A DNA stretch of 64,000 nucleotides from an uncultured Bacilli bacterium (GCA_910584655.1 CAJUBJ010000001.1:248001-312000), one strand, 5' to 3'; positions 44,001 through 51,968 are shown, counted from the stretch's first letter. The notes: generated by a model from the sequence alone, not told the origin. Translations and numbers: made by a program.

Positions 44001-45946
44001 TGAAAATAGCTAAATATCAATATGATTTAATGAATAAGAAAGTAGCGAAGTTGATAGAGGATTATGAACCAGGACAAGCTAAAGAATTAATCGTATCTTT
44101 TGTTAATAATAGAATTGGTAATACATATGCTGATGAAATTAATGATAAGTATTTTAATTCTGATTTTCAAAAATATATTATAGATGCAATGATTTCGAAA
44201 ATTATTGATTTAAGAAAGCAAGGATTAATAGAAGAATCTTTATTGTTATATAATGAGATAGATAATGCTATTAAAGAAGAAAGAAAAAATGGTGATTCAG
44301 GAATTTCTTTAATATTTAGAAGTCAATTTGATAAATTAAAAAAGAAAATGCAAATTCTTAATTTAAATAAGGATAATGATAGCCAATTATTAAGAAATTT
44401 GTTGGTGGCATTTTCACAAATAGAAGATGATAAATGTTTAAAACGTTTTAATGAAATTGGTTCAATTTATGAAGCAGAGTATTTTATTGATAATGCGGAA
44501 ATATTGGATATTTTATTAAATGAAGTTGATATGAAGACTTTATCTGCTAAACTTAAAGAGTTAGAAGAAGATAATATTTATGTAAATAATTCTCCTCATA
44601 ATAATAGATATATAGCTAATAAATTTTTGTATTCTTTAATGATTTTAGAAAAGAGATTAATGCATAATATTGATATTAATATGGTACTGGATGTAATAAA
44701 ATATCAAAGATGTTCTTATATGGATGGTGCTTCACAAAAGAATGTTTTGTCGTCTATTAATAAAGCAGAAAAAATGCTGAATCAAAAAGGATATGAACAG
44801 AGTACAATTGATAAAATTAAATTATTAATATTCTTACAAGATAAAAAGGATATTAATGAAGAAATGGTTAATGAAATTATCCAAAGAAATCAATTGAATA
44901 CTATATACAATTTTAATTTAATTGAATTACAGGAAATTATAAATATTATTCATGATGTAGAATGTTTAGCTCATGCTAGATTTGTTACAGCCGATGAAGT
45001 TGACAAAAAGTATTTTTTTGATGAGAGAAATTTTAATTTTACTAAGCTTTCTTATCAACTAGAGGAGAGCTTTGCAATGATGGATATTAAGGATTATGCT
45101 AAAAATAATTTCATTAATGAAAGTAGTTATTTGGGAAAAGCAAATAATCCGCAGGAAGTTATAAGGTCAATAAGAAAAGGGAAAACTGTGGATGGTGAAT
45201 ATAAAAATAATACTTATGAAAATGCATTCTTGGAGATTGATGTGGCTGAAAAAACAAATCCTTTGAATTTAATTTCTAAAAAAATGAAGAATTATGGAGA
45301 GTTACCTCAACAATTATCTCTTATTGATTTTTATTCTCAAATTTTGAAAATGCCTAATTATTCTTATTTAAATAAGAAAATTGAAATAAGGGAAGATTTA
45401 TATTTAAATTGTTCTGAAATACATGGTGCAACACATGCAAATAATGTTTCATTATTTGCGACATATATTGCTAATTCTATTGGACTTAGTGATAATGATG
45501 TGAAAACAATTATTGAAGCTTCTATTTATCATGATATTGGTCGTACAAGCGATTCGGTAAGTAATAATCATGGAGAGGTAGGAGCTGTAAAATATGGTGC
45601 ATATGTTGAATGTCCGAATACTATTAATTCAAATGAAGTTAAATTTTTGATCGAAGCACACGCGTTACCTAGTTTGAAATATATTAGTGGTTTATTTAAT
45701 AAATATAATTTTGATGATAATGATAAGGAAAGACTTTATAGAATGGCAACTGTTATTCGTGATGCTGATGCTTTAGATAGGACTCGTTTTTGTTTGTTTA
45801 GTGAAGAAAATAATTTAAAAGCAGAATTTTTAGTTAATGATGTTAGTAAAAAAATTATTGAATCTTGTCAAAGATTGAATTATATTATTTATCAAGATTA
45901 TATAAATGAAAAGATGTTGTCAGGCTCTGTAGCATTTGGTAAGTGA
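41075..45946 (+). CDS. Giant 1623-residue protein with C-terminal HD domain
   Basis: A soluble protein of 1623 residues without signal peptide or membrane segment. Residues 1-770 are helical, repeat-like and unrecognised. A Cys/His-rich block at about 830-920 (SHGFCCSYL, RICHACLGF, RHTHNEMVFERR) is followed by alpha/beta sequence (YAVFFCNDF, ALPVIVVERLK) that looks like a globular, possibly catalytic, domain. Near residue 1450 an HD hydrolase domain begins: HGATHANNV, the HD doublet in IYHDIGRT, HGEVGA, IEAHALP and DADALDRTR. All metal ligands of an HD phosphohydrolase seem present. Substrate unknown; nucleotide or second-messenger hydrolysis would fit the fold. A 55-residue gene follows 10 bases later. 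AGAGGGTGAG before the ATG. Confidence 0.75.
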   Translation: MQISLIEKKLIESIKKDLNSGKSNILKIGILSSDGVGELIHEKKFLLDLRKLNSKTASKVIHMIQNNEILSSQDEFEKYNVCSYVFEGKNLNFIRKHLKDAPLLTTYYLLNNMQLFEEAIKTFSVQEQEIIFDSYFTLDKNGLLLSYYDIYKYMINLTDEAKIKYMMNSVCYMNFEELDVLFDSFKSHQKLIEAIDIFYDKTYINEFVNVFKYLSSDEVAELIKPKLAKNCYNAGELIKKLSFEQKIDILNYLIVNDTYNVSLFANMMVDEYVKNNNDLNIYNILNKIFDQNKISTSLLDLEAAKTKINDMSGEELLNLYISSSFEPIKQYIKSSKNLWQKEPLLSYLIENDLSFICKYVFRESSLTDMEKELFLNKDIVYKMADNLFKNSEFEAIVYRYQNLIGEYFKDEEFAHKLLRNIPRVIEIFYTLEMNVNLIRFAFDNGYIPFTYLYDKFKDNKDVIDAWLSCIKDFDAKNESFSTLFNNLVNVPDFPLIQEILLQKAADNLNMPFDVFLKRFEALKKVNSEILSTLDYRLFDEKFSFLSTNKIEILGANKIVSSKLCSLSINQLKVIKDMMSFSSSINWIDLLDRILNNIYDYIDLIDDLADKVLDINEISLLTRMMVHNNFLKIKTYEDLKAYDDKLDYLIKQLEKSEDIEKYKELNALCILGIDYKEFSRIYSIYCSDLEQFCKLSKNEDLKNILKFVKNVSECNSIDILKDIYNNTPKLKVSSELIINLDAEIRREFLKLYNETLYKVNTDDKLGSKSFNIQTNTEGKVMYVPSNDGEISVEFYSPIGLGDEQKEFSLIMTSLGAYSEHEEPDDYYASWNVDLIQSHGFCCSYLKNDNLGTARICHACLGFNEFDPDSLLLSAPYDIGSATANTKFNTSREMNTRFCTPRGMVNATRHTHNEMVFERRNLTSGGSFKKEPAYAVFFCNDFNKLTDSEKSIYESTVKAAIQLGKNGKALPVIVVERLKIAKYQYDLMNKKVAKLIEDYEPGQAKELIVSFVNNRIGNTYADEINDKYFNSDFQKYIIDAMISKIIDLRKQGLIEESLLLYNEIDNAIKEERKNGDSGISLIFRSQFDKLKKKMQILNLNKDNDSQLLRNLLVAFSQIEDDKCLKRFNEIGSIYEAEYFIDNAEILDILLNEVDMKTLSAKLKELEEDNIYVNNSPHNNRYIANKFLYSLMILEKRLMHNIDINMVLDVIKYQRCSYMDGASQKNVLSSINKAEKMLNQKGYEQSTIDKIKLLIFLQDKKDINEEMVNEIIQRNQLNTIYNFNLIELQEIINIIHDVECLAHARFVTADEVDKKYFFDERNFNFTKLSYQLEESFAMMDIKDYAKNNFINESSYLGKANNPQEVIRSIRKGKTVDGEYKNNTYENAFLEIDVAEKTNPLNLISKKMKNYGELPQQLSLIDFYSQILKMPNYSYLNKKIEIREDLYLNCSEIHGATHANNVSLFATYIANSIGLSDNDVKTIIEASIYHDIGRTSDSVSNNHGEVGAVKYGAYVECPNTINSNEVKFLIEAHALPSLKYISGLFNKYNFDDNDKERLYRMATVIRDADALDRTRFCLFSEENNLKAEFLVNDVSKKIIESCQRLNYIIYQDYINEKMLSGSVAFGK

Positions 45947-45956
45947 GGTTTTAAAA

Positions 45957-46124
45957 ATGGAAGAAAAGAAAAAAGAAGAGATTGATTTATCTAAACTAAC
46001 TTCTAAAGAAGAATTGTCAAAAATTGCTGAAATATGTAAAAAACTTAATTATATTTTTAATAATAACGAATCTGTTAAAGAAAGTTTAGAAGAACCAGTT
46101 TTAACGAAAAAAGGTAAAATGTAG
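45957..46124 (+). CDS. 55-residue charged protein next to the giant HD gene
   Basis: A 55-residue, Lys/Glu-rich, probably helical protein (KEEIDLSKLTSKEELSKIAE) beginning 10 bases after the giant gene, with GTGAGG overlapping that gene's stop. Same transcript, ended by the hairpin at 46133. It might bind or regulate the large protein; nothing in the sequence shows this. Confidence 0.55.
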   Translation: MEEKKKEEIDLSKLTSKEELSKIAEICKKLNYIFNNNESVKESLEEPVLTKKGKM

Positions 46125-46132
46125 TTATAAGT

Positions 46133-46164
46133 AAAAACTATTCAATAAAAGAATAGTTTTTTTG
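46133..46164 (+). terminator. Terminator after the 55-residue gene
   Basis: An 11-bp perfect stem (AAAAACTATTC and complement), 7-base loop, T tract. Confidence 0.9.
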
Positions 46165-46173
46165 TGTTATAAT
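46165..46173 (+). promoter_or_regulatory. Extended -10 promoter fused to a terminator
   Basis: TGTTATAAT begins within three bases of the terminator T run, so any -35 would lie in the hairpin. Confidence 0.6.
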
Positions 46174-46205
46174 ATTAAAGATAGAATTTGAGGAGTATAT
46201 GTTAT

Positions 46206-47213
46206 ATGCGTAATATTTTAAATAAAGAAAAGTTAAGAAAATTTATTTATAATGCGTTATTTTATGGTGTTTTTGTAAGCATTTTTATTTTGTTTGTTGG
46301 AACTTTGATGGTTATATGGAGTAAATTTGAATATTCTGTAGAAAATAAATATGTTTCTAGTCAAATATTGGAGATGTTTGATAATTTATTTTATTTAAAT
46401 ATTATAATATGTGTAATTGGTTTTTTAGCTAATATGTTTATATTTAATGGTGAAATCAAAAAGATTATAAAAAAAGATAAATATAGTAAAATAGCTACTT
46501 TAGAGTTTATTATTTTTGGGATGGCAATATTGTTACTTGTTGTTTCGCCAATTTTATATAAAATGTCTAATTTGTCTCTTAGTAATTATAAAATGAAGAC
46601 AATTTATTGTATGTCTTATTGCTCAACTTTTATGAGTGCATTTGTTTTATTTTATTTATTTAGCTTTTTTTGTTTGATAGCGGAAGATGATAGTTATAGT
46701 AAAGCAAAGCCTTATATTTATAGAATAGATAACTTGAGTTATGATGATATTTGTAAATTGATTGTTAAACAAATTGGTAAGATAGACTTAAAGGGAGAGT
46801 TTTTTAATTCGGATTATAAAGTTAATTATTATATATTACACAAGAATGAAGAATTTGTTTATTGTATTATTAATTTAAAAAATATAAGTGATGAATTCTT
46901 GAAATTATATTGTGAAAATCAATTGATTGATTTTGTAGAATATTTATATAAAAATAAATTAAATAAAAAAAGATATACTAAGATAATGTATTTTATTTGT
47001 GTGGATACGTATGATGATAATTTTAAGAATTTAATTGAGTCATCTGCATATCAAGATGAGCATTTTTGTATTTTACATACTTTGATTAATCTAAAGGGAA
47101 AGGATTTGTATATTGGAGGAATTAGGGATGGTGAAAAGCAAAATATTAAAAAATATATTTTAGTAAAAGAAGAAATAGAAAGAATCTTAGTTGATGTATT
47201 GAAAAAGAATTAA
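46206..47213 (+). CDS. Four-helix membrane protein with cytoplasmic domain
   Basis: A 335-residue protein with four hydrophobic segments in the first 165 residues (for example FYGVFVSIFILFVGTLMVIW and LEFIIFGMAILLLVVSPIL) and a C-terminal soluble domain of about 165 residues of alternating strands and helices (YTKIMYFICVDTYDDNF). No family recognised. GAGGAG at 46190 favours ATG 46206 over the frame's TTG at 46188. Single-gene unit. Confidence 0.55.
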   Translation: MRNILNKEKLRKFIYNALFYGVFVSIFILFVGTLMVIWSKFEYSVENKYVSSQILEMFDNLFYLNIIICVIGFLANMFIFNGEIKKIIKKDKYSKIATLEFIIFGMAILLLVVSPILYKMSNLSLSNYKMKTIYCMSYCSTFMSAFVLFYLFSFFCLIAEDDSYSKAKPYIYRIDNLSYDDICKLIVKQIGKIDLKGEFFNSDYKVNYYILHKNEEFVYCIINLKNISDEFLKLYCENQLIDFVEYLYKNKLNKKRYTKIMYFICVDTYDDNFKNLIESSAYQDEHFCILHTLINLKGKDLYIGGIRDGEKQNIKKYILVKEEIERILVDVLKKN

Positions 47214-47223
47214 TAATTTATTG

Positions 47224-47252
47224 TTTAAAGTTAGAAAATGTATTAATATAAT
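47224..47252 (+). promoter_or_regulatory. Promoter of the 77-residue gene
   Basis: TTTAAA, 17 bases, TATAAT; about 28 bases before ATG 47281. Confidence 0.5.
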
Positions 47253-47280
47253 AACAAAACATTTTAAAGGAGATGTAATT

Positions 47281-47514
47281 ATGCTTAAGGGTACAGGAAA
47301 GCCAGGAGATTTACCTTATGGTTACGGAATTGGGAGAGTTCAACAAGTTAGTAGAACACAAATGGATGTAAAAAAAGATAGAGAAAAGCAAAATGAAGAA
47401 AAAAGGGCTAATTTACTTAGACAAAAATCTTTTATAGAAGAATTACGTCATCAGATGGAAATTCAAAGGCAAAATCAAGAGAATGAAGAAAAAGGTTTTA
47501 ATAGAAAAATGTAG
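47281..47514 (+). CDS. 77-residue charged protein, unknown
   Basis: A 77-residue protein with a Gly/Pro-rich head (GTGKPGDLPYGYGIGRVQQV) and a long Lys/Glu/Gln/Arg helix that could form a coiled coil. AAAGGAGATG precedes ATG 47281; the frame's start at 47221 lies in the promoter. It precedes the SH3-repeat protein by 30 bases without a clear terminator, so they may be co-transcribed. The head recalls small spore-coat peptides, but that is only an impression. Confidence 0.55.
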   Translation: MLKGTGKPGDLPYGYGIGRVQQVSRTQMDVKKDREKQNEEKRANLLRQKSFIEELRHQMEIQRQNQENEEKGFNRKM

Positions 47515-47543
47515 CTTTTTATCTTTTTAGTATGGGGTGTGTA

Positions 47544-48917
47544 ATGGAGATTTGGAAAGTTATTGTTAATAAATTTAAAAGTTTATTTTTAATTTCTAGA
47601 AATAGAAGTGATTTTGATTTTAAACTAGTTTCTAATGTCGAAACGATAAGAGAGAATAATAAAAGTTTTTTAGATATTGATTATGGCACAATTATATGGG
47701 CTAAGAGATACAATAATGAAGTTGAAAAAGAAAAAATACCAGAAGGACATCGATGTGGACCTTTTATAGTTGTTGGAAGGGACAAAGAAAATTTGTTATG
47801 TTTTTATGCAACTGGTAGAGTTCCTGAAGAAGTTTTCTTTAAACAGGATACTATTCTTTTGGATGCATCAATGTATGGTGACTTTCTTGACAAAAATACT
47901 TACATTCGCACTAATAAAATTATTTCAATTTCTGAAAATCAATTAGTTGAAGTAATTGATAGTCTTACTTTGATTGATAGAAAAAAATTGAATAAAAAGA
48001 TAAGTGTTGGATTACGTAAATGTTTATATTTTGAGACTGGTTTAGAAAATACTGATGTTCATTTTGAAACTACTGATATAATAAATTTAAAGGGACGCTT
48101 TTATTTAATTGTTAATTGTAAAGAGAAAAAGTTTGATTGTTTACCTTTAAGCACTCAGAACGGAAATTACGTTTTTTCTGTTGATGGTGTGGATTATTAT
48201 TACGATATAGACAATTTTATTACTTTTGACAATTTAGATTCTGCTTATCTAGTTAATTTTGTTACTGATTTAAAGACGATGAATATTATTAAAGTTAGAA
48301 GAAAAAATTATCTTGAAAATTTGGATAAATATAAAAATGTTAAAATAGGATGTATAATAAAAAATATAGAAGATGAAAAAACATATTATGTATATGGTGA
48401 AGAAGGAGATAAATGGCTTATTGTAAAAGTAGATTCTTTATGTAATGAGCAGATGGCATCTTTTAAAATTGAAGAAAATGAGTTTTACTCTGACTTTAGA
48501 AGTAATTGTATGATTTCTAAGAAAGATACAAATTATGTAGTTTTGTTTGTTGCTAATGCAAAAGAAACTGAAGAATTTAGAAAAATAAAAAAAGCTTATT
48601 TGAAAAGCCATACGACTAGAGAAGGAAAAAAACAAAGAAAATATAAATTTGATTCTGGTGTTATAGTTAAAACAAAATTTTTTGATGAAAAAGAATATGT
48701 TATAATTATAGGTAATCAAGATGATGTTGTGGTAGTTTTAAAAGATCAAATAAATGAGGATTTTTGTTTAGAAGTTTTGCCAGTTAATTCAATTTATAAA
48801 AGTGGTAAAATGAATGATATGCAATTTAGAGATTTACTTATGAAAATCAAAGAGGGTTACAAAGGTTTAATTAGTCGCGAAAGAATGAATCTGTTAAAAA
48901 AGAAATATGATTTGTAG
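47544..48917 (+). CDS. Multi-domain protein with PemK-like N-terminus
   Basis: A 457-residue soluble protein built of several SH3-like beta-barrel units. The first (residues about 40-110: YGTIIWAKRYNN, RCGPFIVVGRDKENLLCFYA) follows the strand order of PemK/MazF-type toxins. Later units (GRFYLIVNCKEKKFDCLPL; GCIIKNIEDEKTYYVYG; SGVIVKTKFFDEKEYVII) look like diverged copies. No antitoxin-like gene is adjacent, so a toxin role is doubtful; RNA or protein binding is as likely. GGGGTG precedes ATG 47544. Confidence 0.55.
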   Translation: MEIWKVIVNKFKSLFLISRNRSDFDFKLVSNVETIRENNKSFLDIDYGTIIWAKRYNNEVEKEKIPEGHRCGPFIVVGRDKENLLCFYATGRVPEEVFFKQDTILLDASMYGDFLDKNTYIRTNKIISISENQLVEVIDSLTLIDRKKLNKKISVGLRKCLYFETGLENTDVHFETTDIINLKGRFYLIVNCKEKKFDCLPLSTQNGNYVFSVDGVDYYYDIDNFITFDNLDSAYLVNFVTDLKTMNIIKVRRKNYLENLDKYKNVKIGCIIKNIEDEKTYYVYGEEGDKWLIVKVDSLCNEQMASFKIEENEFYSDFRSNCMISKKDTNYVVLFVANAKETEEFRKIKKAYLKSHTTREGKKQRKYKFDSGVIVKTKFFDEKEYVIIIGNQDDVVVVLKDQINEDFCLEVLPVNSIYKSGKMNDMQFRDLLMKIKEGYKGLISRERMNLLKKKYDL

Positions 48918-48961
48918 TTTTTTCTTTATTATAAAAAAGTGTTTCTTTAATAAAATGTTTA

Positions 48962-48970
48962 TGTTATAAT
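48962..48970 (+). promoter_or_regulatory. nusB: Extended -10 promoter of nusB
   Basis: TGTTATAAT only 20 bases before the nusB ATG; the start of transcription would fall at the SD. Confidence 0.55.
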
Positions 48971-48989
48971 CGTGAAAGAGGTGTTTCTT

Positions 48990-49391
48990 ATGGGAAAAAC
49001 TAGAAGTGAATTAAGAGAAAAAGCAATGGTAATTTTATATCAAATTGATATATTAAAAAACAATAATGTGGAATTTAGTGTAGAAAACTTAATTTCTGAA
49101 AATTTAGAAGTAGATAATGAATTTGTTAGAAATATAGTTTATGGAGTTATTACACATTTAGAATCTTTAGATGAACTAGCTAATTCTCATATGAAAGATT
49201 GGTCAATTAGCAGAATTGATAAAACAGGAGCTGCAATTTTAAGAATGGGATTATATGAAATTCTATATGAGGAAGATACACCAAATATAGTAGCTATAAA
49301 TGAAGCTGTTGAATTAGCAAAAAAATATAGTGATGATAATGTTCGAAAAATTATAAATGCTGTTTTAGATAAGGTTAGCAATGAGAACTAG
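48990..49391 (+). CDS. nusB: Transcription antitermination factor NusB
   Basis: A 133-residue all-helical NusB, which binds boxA with NusE (S10) in rRNA antitermination. Typical elements are RSELREKAMVILYQ at the N-terminus and the C-terminal signature DKTGAAILRMGLYEILY, then NIVAINEAVELAKKY. ATG 48990 has GAGGTG before it. It stands alone here rather than beside folD, xseA or acc genes. Confidence 0.94.
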   Translation: MGKTRSELREKAMVILYQIDILKNNNVEFSVENLISENLEVDNEFVRNIVYGVITHLESLDELANSHMKDWSISRIDKTGAAILRMGLYEILYEEDTPNIVAINEAVELAKKYSDDNVRKIINAVLDKVSNEN

Positions 49392-49409
49392 GTGTATCCT
49401 AGTTTTTTG
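49386..49409 (+). terminator. Terminator containing the nusB stop
   Basis: A 7-bp stem (AACTAGG with CCTAGTT), 5-base loop, T run. The TAG is in the left arm. Confidence 0.8.
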
Positions 49410-49444
49410 TATGTGGTTGAATAGTTATTATCAGGGATTAAGTT

Positions 49445-50863
49445 ATGGAAAAAGTGAGTAGTATTTTAAAAGAAAAAATAAAAAGATTTAGTAGAAAAAA
49501 GTTTTACTTTAATAAAAGAAAAATTTGCTTAGCTTTAAAGAGTATGATGTTAAATGAAAAAGATTTTAATTTTTATTTTACTAATCTTTGTTCCTCTAAT
49601 GAAATTAATAATTTGTGTCTAATTTTTAGTTTTTTGAATTGTTATCAGGGTGACAATATATTAGATGAATTTAATATTTTTTATTCAACTCTTTGTAATG
49701 CGAGTTTCAAAAAAGAATTTTATATTTATTTTTTTAAGTCATATTATTATAGTGATGGTAAAGAAAGTTTGAGAAAATTTAAAAATAATATAGATGAATT
49801 GTTTTATGGTTTAGAGGCAGAAGCTTTTTTTAGTGCGGAAAAGTTTAGGTGTCATTTTAAAAAATGTTATTTAGATAATATAACAACAAGTAATGAATTA
49901 GATGTGAATCTTTTAAAAGTTGTGGGTGATTTTTTACCTAAAAAAGATTTATCAGAGTTAGAGGTAGCAATAGCTCTTTATATTATATTATGTAGAGTTG
50001 TCTCTTATAGTAGTGATTATATAATTAATCATAATATTAATAATATTCCAAAGTTTTATGAGGTCAATGATTTAAATAATGAAGTTATATGTATTACTTT
50101 TGCAATTATATATTATAAATTACTTAAAATGTATAATATTGATGCTAATTTGTCTGGTGATTTTTTTACTCATATGAAAGTGGAGTTAAGAATTAACTCA
50201 ATGATGTTAAGTGCTGATGGAACTTTTTTTGGTTTTAATCAGATGAAGAAAGATTGTTATAATATTTCTGATTTAGGTAATGTTAAGTTTGGTTTTTCGT
50301 TAACTGGTTTTTACTTGGAGAGTGTTTATTATACTGATTTATCTTATATAAAATATAATAAAGAAAAGTTATATAATGCTATTTTAAATGTGAATAGGAT
50401 GTTAGATATTAATAATGAAAAAGCTATAATGATAGGTAATATTCTTTACGATTATGAAATTGAATTGCGAAGATTAAAGAAAAATAGTGCGGATGTAACA
50501 CTAGAAGAAATTGATTATAGAATGAATACTTTGAATAGAATATATGGCTTTAAATTAAAAGATTGTATTTGTGAGAATAAGCAATTTTTATCTAAATTTA
50601 AACATAGAATATTGGGGGATATAAGTTTAAGAGATATTTTATTGTATAAAGATGATGTTAATGGATTTGAATTATTTAATTTGTATATTATAGATTTAAA
50701 TGGTAATTTGTTATATTATTTTGAAGATGGAAGAGCGTTTAAAAGATATGATTATGAAGAAATAAAGGAATTAATAAATAGTTATAATTTACTTTTTAAA
50801 AATGAAGATGATAAAACTTTTTTTGAAAGTGTATCAGTTCAGAAAAAGATATTTAAAAATTGA
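49445..50863 (+). CDS. Second transglutaminase-like protein, unknown
   Basis: A 472-residue soluble protein, mostly unrecognised. Residues about 210-265 have the ordered Cys-His-Asp pattern of a transglutaminase-like fold: Cys in EVICITFAIIYYKLL, His in FFTHMKVELR and Asp in SADGTFFGFNQ, spaced about 28 and 15 residues apart. The N-terminal 200 residues are helical. It resembles the gene at 2510 in this core only. The ATG has a weak AGGGA site. Neither an export signal nor a partner gene is seen. Confidence 0.55.
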   Translation: MEKVSSILKEKIKRFSRKKFYFNKRKICLALKSMMLNEKDFNFYFTNLCSSNEINNLCLIFSFLNCYQGDNILDEFNIFYSTLCNASFKKEFYIYFFKSYYYSDGKESLRKFKNNIDELFYGLEAEAFFSAEKFRCHFKKCYLDNITTSNELDVNLLKVVGDFLPKKDLSELEVAIALYIILCRVVSYSSDYIINHNINNIPKFYEVNDLNNEVICITFAIIYYKLLKMYNIDANLSGDFFTHMKVELRINSMMLSADGTFFGFNQMKKDCYNISDLGNVKFGFSLTGFYLESVYYTDLSYIKYNKEKLYNAILNVNRMLDINNEKAIMIGNILYDYEIELRRLKKNSADVTLEEIDYRMNTLNRIYGFKLKDCICENKQFLSKFKHRILGDISLRDILLYKDDVNGFELFNLYIIDLNGNLLYYFEDGRAFKRYDYEEIKELINSYNLLFKNEDDKTFFESVSVQKKIFKN

Positions 50864-50942
50864 TTTGTTAAACTAAAGTAGGTCTAATTTTAAGATTTTA
50901 TAATATTTATTTTTTTTATTACTAGATTTATTTATTTGAATA

Positions 50943-50980
50943 AAAAAAATCTGCACTTTTTATTTAGTGCAGATTTTTTA
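50943..50980. terminator. Terminator between convergent genes
   Basis: A 13-bp stem (left arm AAAAAATCTGCAC) with A/T runs on both sides, serving def on the reverse strand and probably the forward gene too. Confidence 0.85.
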
Positions 50981-51544
50981 AATAGAACGATATTTGTTTT
51001 GGTTTTTGTATGGGTTTTTAGGATCTATTTTATCTGTAAATAGTATTCCATCTAAATGATCTAATTCATGCTGAAAAGCTACTGATAATTCTTCTCGAAT
51101 ACGAAGATCATATTCTTCGCCATATTCATTAAATGCAGTTAGACGCATTCTAGCATGACGAGGTACGATTCCTTCGGTAGGACGATTGATACTTAAGCAT
51201 CCTTCTCCTTCCGCAATATAAACCATTTCTTCAGAAGTACTTTTTATTTTAGGATTTACTACAACATAACGTTCAAATTTTCCTTCTTCAACCTCATATA
51301 CAATAACAAATATTCTTTTAGCTATACCAAGTTGAATATAAGCTAGTCCCATACCAGCACGTAAATCATATTTTTCACGAATATCTTCTATTTGAGACAT
51401 TTCTAAATAATCCATCATATCATGAATTCTTTTTATGTCTTCGTCAGGAAGAGGGAATGTCACATCCTTACTCTTCATTCTTAATCTTTTATCTTTTTCT
51501 TCTAATATTTCAATATTAGGTAACTCTTTAGGTAGTTTATTCAT
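50978..51544 (-). CDS. def: Peptide deformylase
   Basis: A 188-residue type 2 peptide deformylase that removes the N-formyl group from new proteins. The three motifs are GMGLAYIQLG (motif I, usually GxGxAAxQ, so one Ala is a Tyr), EGCLS (motif II with the metal Cys) and QHELDHLDG (motif III with metal His and catalytic Glu). The metal ligands and Glu are intact. ATG 51544 is preferred over 51574 because GGTGAT lies just upstream. A TGATAAAAT box about 25 bases upstream is a plausible -10. Confidence 0.92.
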   Translation of the reverse strand: MNKLPKELPNIEILEEKDKRLRMKSKDVTFPLPDEDIKRIHDMMDYLEMSQIEDIREKYDLRAGMGLAYIQLGIAKRIFVIVYEVEEGKFERYVVVNPKIKSTSEEMVYIAEGEGCLSINRPTEGIVPRHARMRLTAFNEYGEEYDLRIREELSVAFQHELDHLDGILFTDKIDPKNPYKNQNKYRSI

Positions 51545-51600
51545 ATTTATCACCAACGACATACATTTTATCAAAAAAATAAGAAAAAGACAAATTAAAC

Positions 51601-51632
51601 AAGAAAAAAGACATTAGAAAATTAATTCTAAT
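51601..51632 (-). terminator. Terminator of the YjcZ-like gene
   Basis: On the reverse strand a 7-bp stem (ATTAGAA with TTCTAAT) is followed by a T-rich run. Confidence 0.6.
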
Positions 51633-51663
51633 ATCATAATTTAGGAAACTACTATTATTTTAA

Positions 51664-51834
51664 TTAATTATTATTCCAGTTCCAACCAGCGCCAATTATT
51701 ATTACTAAAAGTATAAATAAAACAATCCATATTGCAGCACCGATACCGCCACCATTAGTGTAGCCAACATAGCCACCGCAAGCAGGAGCGGCGTTATAGT
51801 TACCATAGTAACCATTATTACCATAATAATACAT
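51664..51834 (-). CDS. YjcZ-like Gly/Tyr-rich small membrane protein
   Basis: A 56-residue protein absent from the longer open-frame set: MYYYGNNGYYGNYN opening, a glycine-rich middle (GGYVGYTNGGGIG) and one membrane helix (AAIWIVLFILLVIIIGAG), ending WNWNNN. This is the layout of the YjcZ family of small sporulation proteins. TAAAGGAGGT at 51841-51850 is one of the best ribosome binding sites in the window. The coding sequence is visibly richer in G and C than its surroundings. Located between def and the SEDS gene. Spore role is by family resemblance. Confidence 0.8.
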   Translation of the reverse strand: MYYYGNNGYYGNYNAAPACGGYVGYTNGGGIGAAIWIVLFILLVIIIGAGWNWNNN

Positions 51835-51939
51835 ACAATAACCTCCTTTACGTATCTAATATAGTTTATTAGAATGTGTCCAATTTTGACATTAATTTTA
51901 TTTAAAAAATTTAATTAACTTTTTATGACTGGATTTATA

Positions 51940-51948
51940 TGCTATTAT
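51940..51948 (+). promoter_or_regulatory. Extended -10 promoter of the SEDS gene
   Basis: TGCTATTAT; leader about 14 bases, with AGGAG at 51956 at or next to the transcription start. A TATAAT at 51949 is too close to the SD. Confidence 0.5.
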
Positions 51949-51968
51949 TATAATAGGAGTGAATAAAA

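Noticed and set aside
51435..51617. Forward open frame over the def start
   Set aside because: It covers the N-terminus of def on the other strand, has no SD and is Ile/Lys/Ser-rich.
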